From contig JAUJNI010000004.1 of assembly GCA_030446465.1 (NCBI GenBank), positions 1 through 64,000 of the forward strand: 64,000 bases of DNA. Direction: 5' to 3'. Positions 16,802 through 25,289 of the stretch are shown here, one piece after another (within the stretch, counting starts at the first letter, position 1; every line of letters begins with the position of its first letter). Made by a program: the position numbers and the translations under genes. Origin of the DNA: Actinomycetota bacterium (GTDB taxonomy: Bacteria > Actinomycetota > CADDZG01 > WHSQ01). Under the pieces are notes generated by a model. The model was not told where the DNA came from, did no database searches, and saw only the letters and a program-made list of their open reading frames with translations.

Positions 16802-17530
16802 ATGGTGACCGTTGCGGAAGGCGTACACCGTTTCGGCTCGAGCCTCGTGAACTGGTATCTGATCGAGGAGTCCGGAAAGCTAACGATCGTCGACACGGGT
16901 ATGCCCGCGTACTACAAGCAGCTTCAGCCCGCGCTCGACGAGCTTGGCAAGACGCTTGGCGACGTCGAGGCCATCGTTCTCACCCACACGCATGTCGACC
17001 ATGTCGGCTTTTGCGACCGTGCTCGCTCGGCGACGGGGGCTTCGGTGCACGTGCACGAGCTCGAGGCCTCTCCGGGTCTCAAGAGAGTGCCGCCGCTTCG
17101 CCTCTACCTCCGGCCCCAGAGCTGGGCCCTGGGTGCCCACCTTCTGAAAACTGGGCTACTCAAGCTTCCCGACCTCGGGCCCTCCACTACTTTCGTCGAC
17201 GGACAGGTCCTCGATGTACCGGGGTCACTGCGTGTGATCCACACTCCGGGTCATACCTCCGGCAGCTGCTGCTTGCACGCGCCGCGGCACGATGCGTTGT
17301 TCACCGGCGACGCCCTCGTCACGTTGGATCCCTACACCAAGCTCAAAGGGCCCCGGCTCATGATCGACACGGTCAACGAGAGCACCTCGACCGCCGTCGC
17401 ATCACTCCAGAACGTATGTGGCGTGGACGCCTCCCATGTCCTGCCGGGGCACGGCGATCCGTGGCGAGGCGGAGTGGCAGGGGCAGTCGAGCGAGCGATG
17501 CGTTCGTTTCGCTCTGCCAAAGGTACCTAG
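16802..17530 (+). CDS. Metallo-beta-lactamase fold hydrolase
   Basis: A 242-residue MBL-fold enzyme with the di-metal motif HTHVDH (about residue 62), the His in IHTPGHTSGSC, the Asp in LFTGDALV and a late His in VLPGHGDPW. These cover the four hydrolase metal sites. The family includes glyoxalase II-like thiolesterases, lactonases and others; substrate unknown. The 3' end overlaps the DksA-like gene by 4 bp on the opposite strand. Confidence 0.9.
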   Translation: MVTVAEGVHRFGSSLVNWYLIEESGKLTIVDTGMPAYYKQLQPALDELGKTLGDVEAIVLTHTHVDHVGFCDRARSATGASVHVHELEASPGLKRVPPLRLYLRPQSWALGAHLLKTGLLKLPDLGPSTTFVDGQVLDVPGSLRVIHTPGHTSGSCCLHAPRHDALFTGDALVTLDPYTKLKGPRLMIDTVNESTSTAVASLQNVCGVDASHVLPGHGDPWRGGVAGAVERAMRSFRSAKGT

Positions 17531-17898
17531 AGCCGCTCGTCCGCGGTCTGGTCCTCAAGACAGAAGCGGGCCCACGGAATTGCCTCGAGCCGGTCGTCTC
17601 CGATCGGCTTACCGCAGCGCTCGCAGTTTCCATAGCTTCCCTCACCCACGCGAACGATCGCCGCATCGACTTCTGTGATCTGATCCTCGACCTGTTGAAC
17701 GATCGAGAGATCCTTCTCCCGCTCGAACACCTCGCTGCCCACATCCGCGGGGTGCTGGTCGAACGAGGAGAGCTCGCCGAGTTGGTCGGTCTCGCCCGAC
17801 CCTTCCCCATGGTCGGCCAGAATCTCTTGGCGCAGGGTTTCAAGTCGCGCCTTCTCCTCTTGCAATCGAGGCAGGGGATCACTGTTTGTGGTGGCCAT
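17527..17898 (-). CDS. DksA/TraR-like zinc-finger protein
   Basis: A 123-residue protein with an N-terminal coiled coil (RLQEEKARLETLRQEIL...) and the DksA/TraR finger (GSYGNCERCGKPIGDDRLEAIPWARFC). The usual fourth zinc Cys is absent: the sequence after the third Cys is LEDQ, so metal binding may be weak or three-Cys. Known role of the family: binding the RNA polymerase secondary channel. Actinobacterial members are often stand-alone regulators. Divergent from the M15 peptidase gene with 126 bp between starts. Confidence 0.85.
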   Translation of the reverse strand: MATTNSDPLPRLQEEKARLETLRQEILADHGEGSGETDQLGELSSFDQHPADVGSEVFEREKDLSIVQQVEDQITEVDAAIVRVGEGSYGNCERCGKPIGDDRLEAIPWARFCLEDQTADERL

Positions 17899-18024
17899 TG
17901 CATCTCCCTTGGGGGCTTGACGGCGGTGCGGCCGCCAACCCTAGCCGACTCCCGCGTCCCCAACATCTGGCACCCCCGCACGCTCTTGCTAAAGCTCGTG
18001 GAGGTTGCCGACGAAGAAAGGGTC

Positions 18025-18972
18025 ATGCACCTCAGCCCCGGCACTCGTCGTGCAACCGCAGCAGTCCTCCTGGCAGTTGTGATCCAAGTGATTGCCTCTC
18101 CGGTTGCATCCGCGTATGAGTTCAAGAGAACCCTTCGTGAGGGCTCGAGCGGCCGCGACGTAAGGGCCTTGCAAATCCGGATTGCGGGTTGGTTTCCTGC
18201 AGCCGACCAGAGTCTTTTCGATATCGATGGCTTGTTCGACGCCGACACCAAAGTGGCCCTCCAGCGATTCCAGGCCCATTACGGTCTGGCCGTGGACGGG
18301 ATCGCGGGCGATGCGACGTTCGCTGCGCTTAACGCTCTGCAGGAGAGAGATGGGACTACCGTCAACTTCGACTGGTCTGAGTTCTGGCAGAACAGCAACT
18401 CGTCGTGCTCCGCGACTGCGAACTCGTATGCGGGGACCTTCGAGGGAGGGCCAATCGAGGCGAGAAAGATCAAGAAGAACGTCCGCCGGCTCATGTGGCG
18501 GCTCGAGGCGTTGAGGGCCAAGCTGGGGGGCCAGGCGATAGGGATCAACTCTGGCTACAGGAGCATCGCGTACAACCAGTGCATAGGTGGAGCGAGCGCC
18601 TCACAGCACATGTACGGGACCGCGGTGGACATGAAGGTCGTGGGCACGACGAATCGCCTGACGCGCGATGTCGGCAAGGCTACTCAGCTCCACGGGATTG
18701 CTTGCTATTCGTCGAAGACCCACAACCACCTCGACCTGCGACTGCAGAACGAGGCGCTGCCCAGTGCGCAGTTCTGGTACTGGCCCGACCGCGACGCCTA
18801 TGGGCGCGATCTCGCGGACGACAACCAGCCTTGCTGGGGAGAGACCATCACCACTTCCCCCCGAACCTCCAAGAGCAGCGCGGGTGACTCCACAGAGCCC
18901 ACCTGGACGGAATCGGAAGTACAGGCCTGGGAGAAGGCGGGCGAGCCCGACGACATGGGCCGCGGAGACTAG
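18025..18972 (+). CDS. Secreted peptidoglycan-binding M15A D,D-carboxypeptidase
   Basis: A 315-residue exported protein. Signal peptide (AAVLLAVVIQVIASPVASA), peptidoglycan-binding domain type 1 (LREGSSGRDVRALQIRIAGW, DADTKVALQRFQAHYGL), then a peptidase M15A domain with zinc ligands His and Asp in SQHMYGTAVDMK and His in THNHLDLRL. Same architecture as the Streptomyces albus G D,D-peptidase. Cys pairs suggest disulfides. ATG 18025 follows AAAGGG and is exactly the signal-peptide start; a much longer open frame upstream has no coding character. C-terminal acidic tail of unknown role. Confidence 0.92.
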   Translation: MHLSPGTRRATAAVLLAVVIQVIASPVASAYEFKRTLREGSSGRDVRALQIRIAGWFPAADQSLFDIDGLFDADTKVALQRFQAHYGLAVDGIAGDATFAALNALQERDGTTVNFDWSEFWQNSNSSCSATANSYAGTFEGGPIEARKIKKNVRRLMWRLEALRAKLGGQAIGINSGYRSIAYNQCIGGASASQHMYGTAVDMKVVGTTNRLTRDVGKATQLHGIACYSSKTHNHLDLRLQNEALPSAQFWYWPDRDAYGRDLADDNQPCWGETITTSPRTSKSSAGDSTEPTWTESEVQAWEKAGEPDDMGRGD

Positions 18973-19069
18973 ACTCCCTCATCCTAGAGTCGTAGCGACA
19001 CCATGACAGTTTGGCCTGCTTCATCGGTGCTGGCCGCCACCCAGTCGTACGACGCCTGGACGAGCGATA

Positions 19070-19086
19070 AGTGAGATACACTCACT
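19070..19086 (+). promoter_or_regulatory. Inverted repeat upstream of the secreted-protein gene
   Basis: AGTGAG and CTCACT are perfect inverted arms around a 5-base spacer (ATACA), 22 bases before the TTG start at 19108. The spacer and right arm contain TACACT, which could serve as a -10 element, so this may be an operator. No regulator is adjacent. Confidence 0.35.
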
Positions 19087-19107
19087 AGGCGTCGCTAAGG
19101 AGACACA

Positions 19108-19710
19108 TTGCGAGTTCCTCTCTCGTTGTTCCAAGGGTGGTCACGTCTGTTCTCTATGGCGCTGCTCTCTTGTGTTGTAGTGGTAGGTGTTGGCGTCACT
19201 CCCCCTTTAAGGGCCTCGGCATCTCTAACTCTTAAGAAACAGTCGGCTGCAGAGGCACACTGGCTGAGGCCAACGCGCCAACCCAACAAGTACATCGAGT
19301 ATTCGGTTTTCGTTCTGCGGGAAAAAGACCTAGCGAGTGGCGTTAGAACAACAGGGGCCTCGATGTCCAGGTCAAGGTGTCTTAAGACTAAAAGTTCATT
19401 CTCCTGCGAAGGGCTAAGCCGAGTTCGCGTCGGCGGGATCGAGTTTCGAATTGACCGAGACTTGTCGACGGCCAGCGCCGAGATTAGAACCATCAATGGG
19501 CGCATACACCGAGTACGCTGGAAATCCGATGACGCGCCGCTCGATGGGCTGCAATACGGCTACACCATCTGTACAGGAGACGGTCGGGGTGTAAGCGGTG
19601 GTTTGGTCCGCAGTGCGGAAGCTCGAGGCCACGTATTTGGAGAGCGACTTCTACCACAGCCGCGTGATGAAGCCATTCTGGCCACAGGGATCAAGTTGAC
19701 GCAGTGTTAA
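19108..19710 (+). CDS. Putative secreted protein of unknown function, atypical composition
   Basis: A 200-codon frame starting with TTG, supported by AAGGAG seven bases upstream. The N-terminal hydrophobic stretch (FSMALLSCVVVVGVGVTPPLRASA) is a good signal peptide. The rest is Ser/Arg/Thr-rich with four Cys; no family recognised. The DNA is visibly richer in A+T than the flanking genes, suggesting acquired material. The last about 40 codons look poor as protein, while another frame (19598-19699) reads a more protein-like tail (VRKLEATYLESDFYHSRVMK), so a frameshift near 19600 is possible. Confidence 0.55.
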   Translation: MRVPLSLFQGWSRLFSMALLSCVVVVGVGVTPPLRASASLTLKKQSAAEAHWLRPTRQPNKYIEYSVFVLREKDLASGVRTTGASMSRSRCLKTKSSFSCEGLSRVRVGGIEFRIDRDLSTASAEIRTINGRIHRVRWKSDDAPLDGLQYGYTICTGDGRGVSGGLVRSAEARGHVFGERLLPQPRDEAILATGIKLTQC

Positions 19711-19789
19711 TGACCGCCCAACGGGCTGCCTCTTCGAAGGCGCGGCGGAGGAACTCGCTGCTTACTAAGGCGCTTCAGAGCCTGGCAGC

Positions 19790-20335
19790 TTAGTCATCGA
19801 TGAACTCGGCGGGGACCGACTCGGCAAGCCACACTATCTCGTTGCCCGGATAGAACCTCACGCCCGCATCGTGTGCTTCTCTCGCACGGATCCGAAGGAC
19901 GACGACCTCCGAAGATTTCCGTTTCCCGACCACTTGTGCGGTCGATACGTCGGCCGAAAGATGGACGAACTGTCGCTTCATCGGCCGCAAGCCGTGCGAC
20001 GTGATCGAGCTGGCGCTGTGCTGAGCGGTGCCGTGCCACAGGAACTCCGGCGGCCTGGCCTCGGCTTTGGTCACCCCCCGGGGGAAGGAGTGGCCGTACA
20101 GAGCGCGGATGCGGTCGCCGCGGATCTCGAAGCGAGCCTTGTCGGAACGCTCGATCATCGAAACGAGATCGCGGCGATCGATTCGGCTCCACTTTCTCGT
20201 GCGGCGGAGGGCTTGCACCAGAGCGTCGGCCGAGCCCCAGCCTTCGTCGTCCAACTCGAGCCCGGCAGACCAGGGCTCGTGCCGCAGCAACCGGGCGACG
20301 GTGCGGCTGAGCTTGGTCAAGTCGCTGCTACGCAC
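19790..20335 (-). CDS. kptA: RNA 2'-phosphotransferase, Tpt1/KptA family
   Basis: A 181-residue protein with the family's N-terminal motif (LSRTVARLLRHEPWSAGLELDDEGWGSADAL) and NAD-binding half (FLWHGTAQHSASSITSHGL, RQFVHLSADVSTA). It transfers an internal RNA 2'-phosphate to NAD+, forming ADP-ribose 1'',2''-cyclic phosphate. In eukaryotes it finishes tRNA splicing; the bacterial role is unsettled because such RNAs are rare, although NAD-dependent phosphate capping has been proposed. Sits 16 bp downstream of the ligase gene on the same strand. Confidence 0.92.
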   Translation of the reverse strand: MRSSDLTKLSRTVARLLRHEPWSAGLELDDEGWGSADALVQALRRTRKWSRIDRRDLVSMIERSDKARFEIRGDRIRALYGHSFPRGVTKAEARPPEFLWHGTAQHSASSITSHGLRPMKRQFVHLSADVSTAQVVGKRKSSEVVVLRIRAREAHDAGVRFYPGNEIVWLAESVPAEFIDD

Positions 20336-20350
20336 GGCGTCGAATTGAAC

Positions 20351-21460
20351 TCAGCCCGCGGCCGTCTCGGAGATGATCAGGTCGACAACGCCTTCCAGAG
20401 ATCCAGAGCGGGCCAGGGCCCTTCGCTGGCGTGCGGCCCCCGTTCCTCTGCCGAGTGTCTGCTTCACTAGGGATGACACCTCGTCCCACTCCCCGTCGCG
20501 CTCCAGGGCCGGCCGCACGAAAGCAAGGAGTCGCTCGATCGCTGCAGGGGCGGGTACGGGGGTTCGTGCCTCGAGGTCGATGAGCTTCCCTTCGAGACCG
20601 TACCGGCTGGCGCGCCATTTCGCCGCCACCAGCAGCTCGGGCCGAATCGTGGGCAGGGGCTTGTCGCTTTGCGCATGTTCGTAGCAGGTGCGCGCGAGGC
20701 CCCTAGTGAGGCCGGTGATCATGACCGCCTCATCCACAGTCATGCAGACATCGGTGACCCGGAACTCGAGGGTATCGAAGCGAGTTGAGGGCCGCATGTC
20801 CCAATAGATCTTGGTTGGCTCTTTGATCACATCTGCTTGAACCAGCGATTGCATGAGCTCGTCGTAGTCCGCCCGAGACTCGAACTGTGGGGGGATGCCC
20901 GCCATCGGCCAGCGCCGCCACATCTCCCTGCCGAAGCTGGCGTAGCCGGAGTCGGACCCGAGCCAGAAGGGTGAGTTGGCCGTCAGGGCGACCAACGGCC
21001 CAAGCCACATACCCGCCCGGTTCATGGTCTGGATCACGGCTTCTTTGTCGCTGATGCCGACATGCACGTGGCACCCGCAGATGATCTGCTCTCGTGCCAG
21101 CTGCTGGTAGTCCTCTGCCAGACCTCGATAACGGTCCTTTGGGGTGAGGCGCTGATCATCCCAGTGAGAGAACGGGTGAGTGCCGGCAGCGGCTACTCGG
21201 TGCCCCTCCTGGGCAGCGGCGTCGCCGACCTCCTTGCGCAAACGTCGGAGCTCTGCGCGGACCTCCCCGAGGCTCGTGCATACCGGCGTGTGTACCTCGA
21301 CCTGCGAGAGATACAGCTCCGGCTGCGCCCTCTGACCGACGACCTCCTGAGCCGCGGGCACGATCCGCTTCCCTGCCTGACGCAGGCCGCGCGTGGTGGC
21401 GTCGACTATCTGATACTCCTCCTCGACGCCCAGGGTGAACTCGTTAGCTTCCGGAGCCAT
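20351..21460 (-). CDS. ybdK: YbdK-type carboxylate-amine ligase (GCS2 family)
   Basis: A 369-residue GCS2-family enzyme: FTLGVEEEYQIVD at the N-terminus, then EVHTPVCTSLGEVRAEL, CGCHVHVGI, FWLGSDSGYASFG and IYWDMRPSTRFDTLEFRVTDVC, all signature blocks. E. coli YbdK shows weak glutamate-cysteine ligase activity; the real substrate in actinobacteria is often unknown. The ATG at 21460 fits the family start. Upstream it nearly abuts the SAM-hydrolase stop (21475), so the three genes SAM hydrolase, ligase and KptA probably form one operon. Confidence 0.9.
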   Translation of the reverse strand: MAPEANEFTLGVEEEYQIVDATTRGLRQAGKRIVPAAQEVVGQRAQPELYLSQVEVHTPVCTSLGEVRAELRRLRKEVGDAAAQEGHRVAAAGTHPFSHWDDQRLTPKDRYRGLAEDYQQLAREQIICGCHVHVGISDKEAVIQTMNRAGMWLGPLVALTANSPFWLGSDSGYASFGREMWRRWPMAGIPPQFESRADYDELMQSLVQADVIKEPTKIYWDMRPSTRFDTLEFRVTDVCMTVDEAVMITGLTRGLARTCYEHAQSDKPLPTIRPELLVAAKWRASRYGLEGKLIDLEARTPVPAPAAIERLLAFVRPALERDGEWDEVSSLVKQTLGRGTGAARQRRALARSGSLEGVVDLIISETAAG

Positions 21461-21474
21461 TCCAGATGGTCTGC

Positions 21475-22269
21475 CTAGGGAGTCGTTGAGATGTCTATGG
21501 AGGCGCCGATCGGCGGACGCCCGAAGCTGTCCCATGCATTGCCGCCGCGCAAGAACAGTTCCATCCACCGCACCTCGTCCCCCCTAGGGTTGGTCCAACC
21601 GCTGCTTCCCGGTGCAAATGCCATCTGTCCATGCTGGACCGAAAAGGTGCCGTCGCCGGTGATTACCTCTCGTGCGGTTCCGGCAATGTGGACCCACAGT
21701 GACGATCCGGGCATCGCCCGGACGCCGGCCGGCGCGATGGTGGTCTTGAGGTTGCCGTAGCCGTCGACGTAAGCGATCTGCTTGTCCGGCACATCGGGGA
21801 TGTCCTCGTGCTCCAGCTCGTCCCCGAGCGCATCGGGTCGGCCAACCGCGATCGCGCTCGCCGCTTGAGGAAAGAAGTCGCGGGAGCGGAATTGAGAGCC
21901 CTCGTCTGCGGCCGTGGCCCACCGCAGCTCCTCGGCCTCGTCTCTCACGAATGAGAAGGCGTATCCGGCGTTGACGCCGATGACGCGGACACCGGTTGGC
22001 AGCCTGGCAAAGGCAAGGCGTTCACCGGCGTTGTTGGGGCGCGCCTCTTCTTCATCGGCCCTCGGTGCGACGTTGTGGTAGACGATGGTGCCCGCGGGGG
22101 CCTCGTTCAGGCCGAGCTGAGCTACGCAGAATCCGGCCGCGAGAGTCGAGAAGGGTGGCACGGGCGTCAACACCGGTTCGGCATCCGGCAAGTGGGTCTT
22201 GATCCGTTGCACGACTTCGGCGAAGGCCAGGTCTCCCTGTCCGTAATCCGCAACGATGTGAACCAGCAA
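21475..22269 (-). CDS. SAM hydroxide adenosyltransferase (DUF62 family)
   Basis: A 264-residue member of the SAM-dependent halogenase/hydroxide adenosyltransferase family: N-terminal IVADYGQGDLAFAEVVQRIK, middle VYHNVAPRADEEEARPNN and RVIGVNAGYAFSFV, C-terminal IAYVDGYGNLKTTI and the trailing beta domain. Family enzymes split S-adenosylmethionine to adenosine and methionine using water. Physiological role is not settled, possibly SAM homeostasis. First gene of the SAM hydrolase-ligase-KptA group. Confidence 0.88.
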   Translation of the reverse strand: MLVHIVADYGQGDLAFAEVVQRIKTHLPDAEPVLTPVPPFSTLAAGFCVAQLGLNEAPAGTIVYHNVAPRADEEEARPNNAGERLAFARLPTGVRVIGVNAGYAFSFVRDEAEELRWATAADEGSQFRSRDFFPQAASAIAVGRPDALGDELEHEDIPDVPDKQIAYVDGYGNLKTTIAPAGVRAMPGSSLWVHIAGTAREVITGDGTFSVQHGQMAFAPGSSGWTNPRGDEVRWMELFLRGGNAWDSFGRPPIGASIDISTTP

Positions 22270-22396
22270 GCGACTCTCCCCGTCTGTGGCTGCAACTGCT
22301 TACCATTGTGGCGCTTCCTCTACCGCAGGTGATCTGTCGGTAGTCCGTGACGAGACCTACGACATTTGTAGTCGGCTCAAGTAGCATGGCATCCAC

Positions 22397-22957
22397 ATGC
22401 CAGATCCGGGCGAGTCAGAGCTCGTCGACAGGCTGCTCGCTCGCGACGAGACGGCCCTTCGTGAAGTGATCGCGAGCTGTGGCGCGGTCGTTTATGCGAT
22501 GGCCCGGCGAGTCGTGAGGGATCCGGCGTCGGCCGAAGAAGTTGCTCAGGACACCTTCGTGGCGCTGTGGAGACGGCCGGGCTCCTTCAACCCCGAGCGT
22601 GGCAGTTTGCGGGTTTTTCTGACCGGCGTTGCCCGCAACAAAGCGATCGACCTGGTACGCCGAGAGGAAAGACTCAGGCGGTCCAAGGATGCGCTTCTGG
22701 CCGAAATGCAATCCGCTCCCCTCGTCCTGGACGAATCCAACATAGAGAGCACACAAGACGTTCGAGCAGCCTTGACGAGTCTATCGACGGTCCAAAAAGA
22801 GGCCATCGTGCTCGCTTACTTCGGAGGCCGGACCTATCGAGAGGTAGCGCAGGAATTGGGGATCCCAGAGGGCACGGCGAAGACCAGGTTGCGGGACGGC
22901 CTCATCAAGCTTCGAGAGTTGATGAGCCCGTCGAAGGAGCGTGAGTCGTGGAGCTGA
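22397..22957 (+). CDS. ECF RNA polymerase sigma factor (SigK/SigL-like)
   Basis: A 186-residue sigma-70 family ECF factor. Region 2 spans about residues 20-90 (VYAMARRVVRDPASAEEVAQDTFVALWRRPG; ARNKAIDLVRREERLRR) and region 4 about 120-175 (VQKEAIVLAYFGGRTYREVAQELGIPEGTAKTRLRDGLIKLRELM), with a helix-turn-helix. Partnered with the overlapping RskA-type anti-sigma gene, so it is most likely held inactive at the membrane until a signal triggers anti-sigma cleavage. The upstream 127 bp contain no clear promoter to my eye. Confidence 0.94.
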   Translation: MPDPGESELVDRLLARDETALREVIASCGAVVYAMARRVVRDPASAEEVAQDTFVALWRRPGSFNPERGSLRVFLTGVARNKAIDLVRREERLRRSKDALLAEMQSAPLVLDESNIESTQDVRAALTSLSTVQKEAIVLAYFGGRTYREVAQELGIPEGTAKTRLRDGLIKLRELMSPSKERESWS

Positions 22958-23637
22958 CCCACACGGAGCTGAAGTCGCTCGTCGCTCCCTACGTGTTAGG
23001 CGCCTTGAGCCCCGAGGAGGCGTCTGCTGTCCGCAGGCACATGCCCTCCTGCGAGGAATGCATGACCGAGGCGGACGGCTACTCAAGCGAGGCTTTGTCG
23101 TTGCTCATGACCCTTGACCCGATGTCGCTTCCTGAAGGCTTCGAGGACCGGGTACTGAACCGCGTCGCGGATGAGAGGTCGGCGAGAGCCCCGGCTACTG
23201 CGGTAAAGCGCAAGTGGTCGTGGGCCCTGGGACTGTCCTTCCTCGCCCTGATCGTGGCGGCGGGTGCCCTTACCGTTGGGCTGGTCGATGCCCGTCGGGA
23301 CATCGCTCGCACCGAACGAGCCCTGAGCGTGCTGGCCTCAGATGAGGGAATCCAGCTCACGGGCCGGGGTGGCGCCACCGGGAGGCTCGTGCCGACAGAG
23401 CAGGGGTCCGCGCTGGTCGTGGCGGGCCTCGACGAAGTCCCCGAAGGACGCACCTACCAGCTGTGGCTCATGAAGGGCGACCGAGCCGTAAGCGTGTCGA
23501 CGTTTCAGCCTTCGCAGGAAGTGTCGGTCATCGAGACCCCCAAGTCGATCGAGGGCTTCGACCGTGCCGGCGTGACGATCGAGCCTGCCGGGGGGTCGAC
23601 TCGACCGACGACTCCACTCGTGATGAGGTCCGGCTGA
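22948..23637 (+). CDS. RskA-like transmembrane anti-sigma factor
   Basis: A 229-residue protein: N-terminal zinc-binding anti-sigma domain with the H-x3-C-x2-C motif (HMPSCEEC), one TM segment (WALGLSFLALIVAAGALTVGLV) and an exported RskA C-terminal domain (GLDEVPEGRTYQLWLMKGD). The GTG start overlaps the sigma gene by 10 bp. It binds the sigma factor region 2/4 and releases it after proteolysis. The extracytoplasmic domain is the likely sensor. Confidence 0.92.
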   Translation: MELTHTELKSLVAPYVLGALSPEEASAVRRHMPSCEECMTEADGYSSEALSLLMTLDPMSLPEGFEDRVLNRVADERSARAPATAVKRKWSWALGLSFLALIVAAGALTVGLVDARRDIARTERALSVLASDEGIQLTGRGGATGRLVPTEQGSALVVAGLDEVPEGRTYQLWLMKGDRAVSVSTFQPSQEVSVIETPKSIEGFDRAGVTIEPAGGSTRPTTPLVMRSG

Positions 23638-23642
23638 GCCTC

Positions 23643-23687
23643 TAACTAACTAACTAGATCTGCCTCTTCCCCACTACGGCGAGGCAG
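23643..23687 (+). terminator. All-frame stop tract plus terminator-like hairpin
   Basis: TAACTAACTAACTAG (23643-23657) puts stop codons in every forward frame just after the anti-sigma stop. It is followed by inverted arms CTGCCTC (23660-23666) and GAGGCAG (23681-23687) with a 14-base loop. There is no T run, so rho-independent termination is possible but unproven. The hairpin overlaps the end of the convergent amidase gene. Confidence 0.4.
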
Positions 23688-25215
23688 GCGCCACTACCGT
23701 GAGCTTCAGTACAGCACGTCGGGCGGTGGCTCCGGCCGAGTTGGCGCCGGTGATGATCACCCGGTAGTCGCCTGGCATAACCGGCGCGCCGAGCTCGTCG
23801 GTGCCATCCCAGGTGGTCGAGAGGCGGGTGCCGCTAGCGTCGAAGTGACGAACTACGGTTCCGAGGGCGTTGGTGACGTCGACGTCCCACCCGAGAGCTT
23901 GGTCCGCCCGCGCCCTGAACTGCACCTGGTCGACACCCGGCGTGATGGAGCTGTCTGACTGCGCCGGGCGAAGGATCTTGGGCGTGCCCAGCGCGGAGGT
24001 CGCGCGCCGGATCTCGGGCAGAAGGCCGTAGAGGTAGTCGCCGGGGCAATCGGTGTAGCCGGTTCGCCGGTGCCCGGAGATCACGCGGAGCGTCACCTCC
24101 TCGCCTTCCGGATATCTGTTGTTGGGACCTCCGGCCGAAGTCATCTTCGCCCACCCGGTAGCGGGCAGATGAGCGACGTCCAGTCGCCACGCCAGAACTC
24201 TTTGGATGGCCGTCACCGTGGCACTGGTGGGAGGGACGTCCATGAAGTTGCCCATGGCAGCGACCGCGGTGCTTCCGGTGTTGAAGCCCTGGGTTGCTGC
24301 GGGAATGGTGGGCTGCCTCACGCCTCCATCTCGCCCGACGAACACCGTCCCGTACCTGTCGACGAGGAAGTTGTAGGCGATGTCGCACCAGCCTTTGACC
24401 TGGGTGTGATACCAGTAGATCGACCTGACGATGTCATCGGACTGGTCGGGGCTGTAATCGTTGGAGCCGGCGGTGTGGTGGACGAACGCCATCTTCAACG
24501 CGGGCGCGTAGCCGGCGTCGCAGTTCTTGAGAGACTCGTCCGCCCCCCACTCCGCCCGAGTCACGAGCCCGGGACGGCGGGTCATCGCGTTGGCGGTCGA
24601 GACACCGAACAACCCGTCGAGGGGGCCGGCGGTCTTTGTCGAAGGCGCCGGTGCCTCGCCCTGAGCGGTGCCCGACGTATTGATGAAGACGGCCCTCAAA
24701 CCGGAGATCGCTGCCCTAGAGGGCAATTCCAACGACAGCTCGATGCAGTTGGCTTCCCCCGTCCACAACATCGCCGTGGCGCGGCTTGTGGGGTGATACT
24801 CCGGCGAGGAGACATCCGGCCCCTCGCCCCCGTCGCTCTCGACCTCCGTGGCGCGGCCAAGGTCTTCTTGACTCTTGCCGCTCTTTATGGCGGCGTGGAC
24901 GTCGCCGCCCGCTGCCTGGTTCCACGCGAGCCCGACCGCGGTGAACTGGATCGGCGCACACACGGTCGTGGGGGAGGTAGCTACCGAGCTCCGGGATCGA
25001 AGCACGCCCTGCGGCGACACGGACAGCGACTCATCGTTGCGCCCGTTTACCAGGGTTCGAAGCGACACGGGGACCTCACGGCTGACGGTCTCAGGGACAA
25101 GGCGGCCACGCGCCTGGGGAGCCCAACCGGTTAGCGAAATAGCAATCGCAAGCGTGACGACAAAGCTAGTTCGTCGCCACAGGGTCATGGATGGCATCGA
25201 GAGAGAGTGTCTCAT
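23674..25215 (-). CDS. Secreted PGRP-type N-acetylmuramoyl-L-alanine amidase
   Basis: A 513-residue exported protein. Signal peptide (SFVVTLAIAISLTGWAPQA), a long N-terminal region of unknown fold, then a PGRP/Amidase_2 domain (TRAEWGADESL, AFVHHTAGSNDY, GWCDIAYNFLVDRYGTVFVGRDGG, ISGHRRTGYTDCPGDYLYGLLPEIR) with zinc ligands His, His and Cys. A C-terminal FlgD-type Ig-like domain follows (HFDASGTRLSTTWDGTDELGAPVMPGDYRVIITG). Cleaves the MurNAc-L-Ala bond of peptidoglycan. The start is uncertain: ATG 25215 fits the signal peptide but has no good ribosome-binding site, and ATG 25260 is an alternative. Confidence 0.88.
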   Translation of the reverse strand: MRHSLSMPSMTLWRRTSFVVTLAIAISLTGWAPQARGRLVPETVSREVPVSLRTLVNGRNDESLSVSPQGVLRSRSSVATSPTTVCAPIQFTAVGLAWNQAAGGDVHAAIKSGKSQEDLGRATEVESDGGEGPDVSSPEYHPTSRATAMLWTGEANCIELSLELPSRAAISGLRAVFINTSGTAQGEAPAPSTKTAGPLDGLFGVSTANAMTRRPGLVTRAEWGADESLKNCDAGYAPALKMAFVHHTAGSNDYSPDQSDDIVRSIYWYHTQVKGWCDIAYNFLVDRYGTVFVGRDGGVRQPTIPAATQGFNTGSTAVAAMGNFMDVPPTSATVTAIQRVLAWRLDVAHLPATGWAKMTSAGGPNNRYPEGEEVTLRVISGHRRTGYTDCPGDYLYGLLPEIRRATSALGTPKILRPAQSDSSITPGVDQVQFRARADQALGWDVDVTNALGTVVRHFDASGTRLSTTWDGTDELGAPVMPGDYRVIITGANSAGATARRAVLKLTVVAPASP

Positions 25216-25289
25216 GTCAAGGTGCTTTCGGACTTTTCCGGCGACAGCTTGAGGGCTCATGCGCGTCCGTTTGCTCCATTGGCTGCACG

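Noticed and set aside
17011-18972. A 653-codon open frame covering the MBL, DksA-like and M15 regions
   Set aside because: Only the part from 18025 has a signal peptide, domain homology and a ribosome-binding site; the rest is antisense or out of frame to real genes.
22350-22397. ECF-type autoregulated promoter before the sigma gene
   Set aside because: No matching -35/-10 pair with typical AAC-like and CGT-like elements could be identified by eye.
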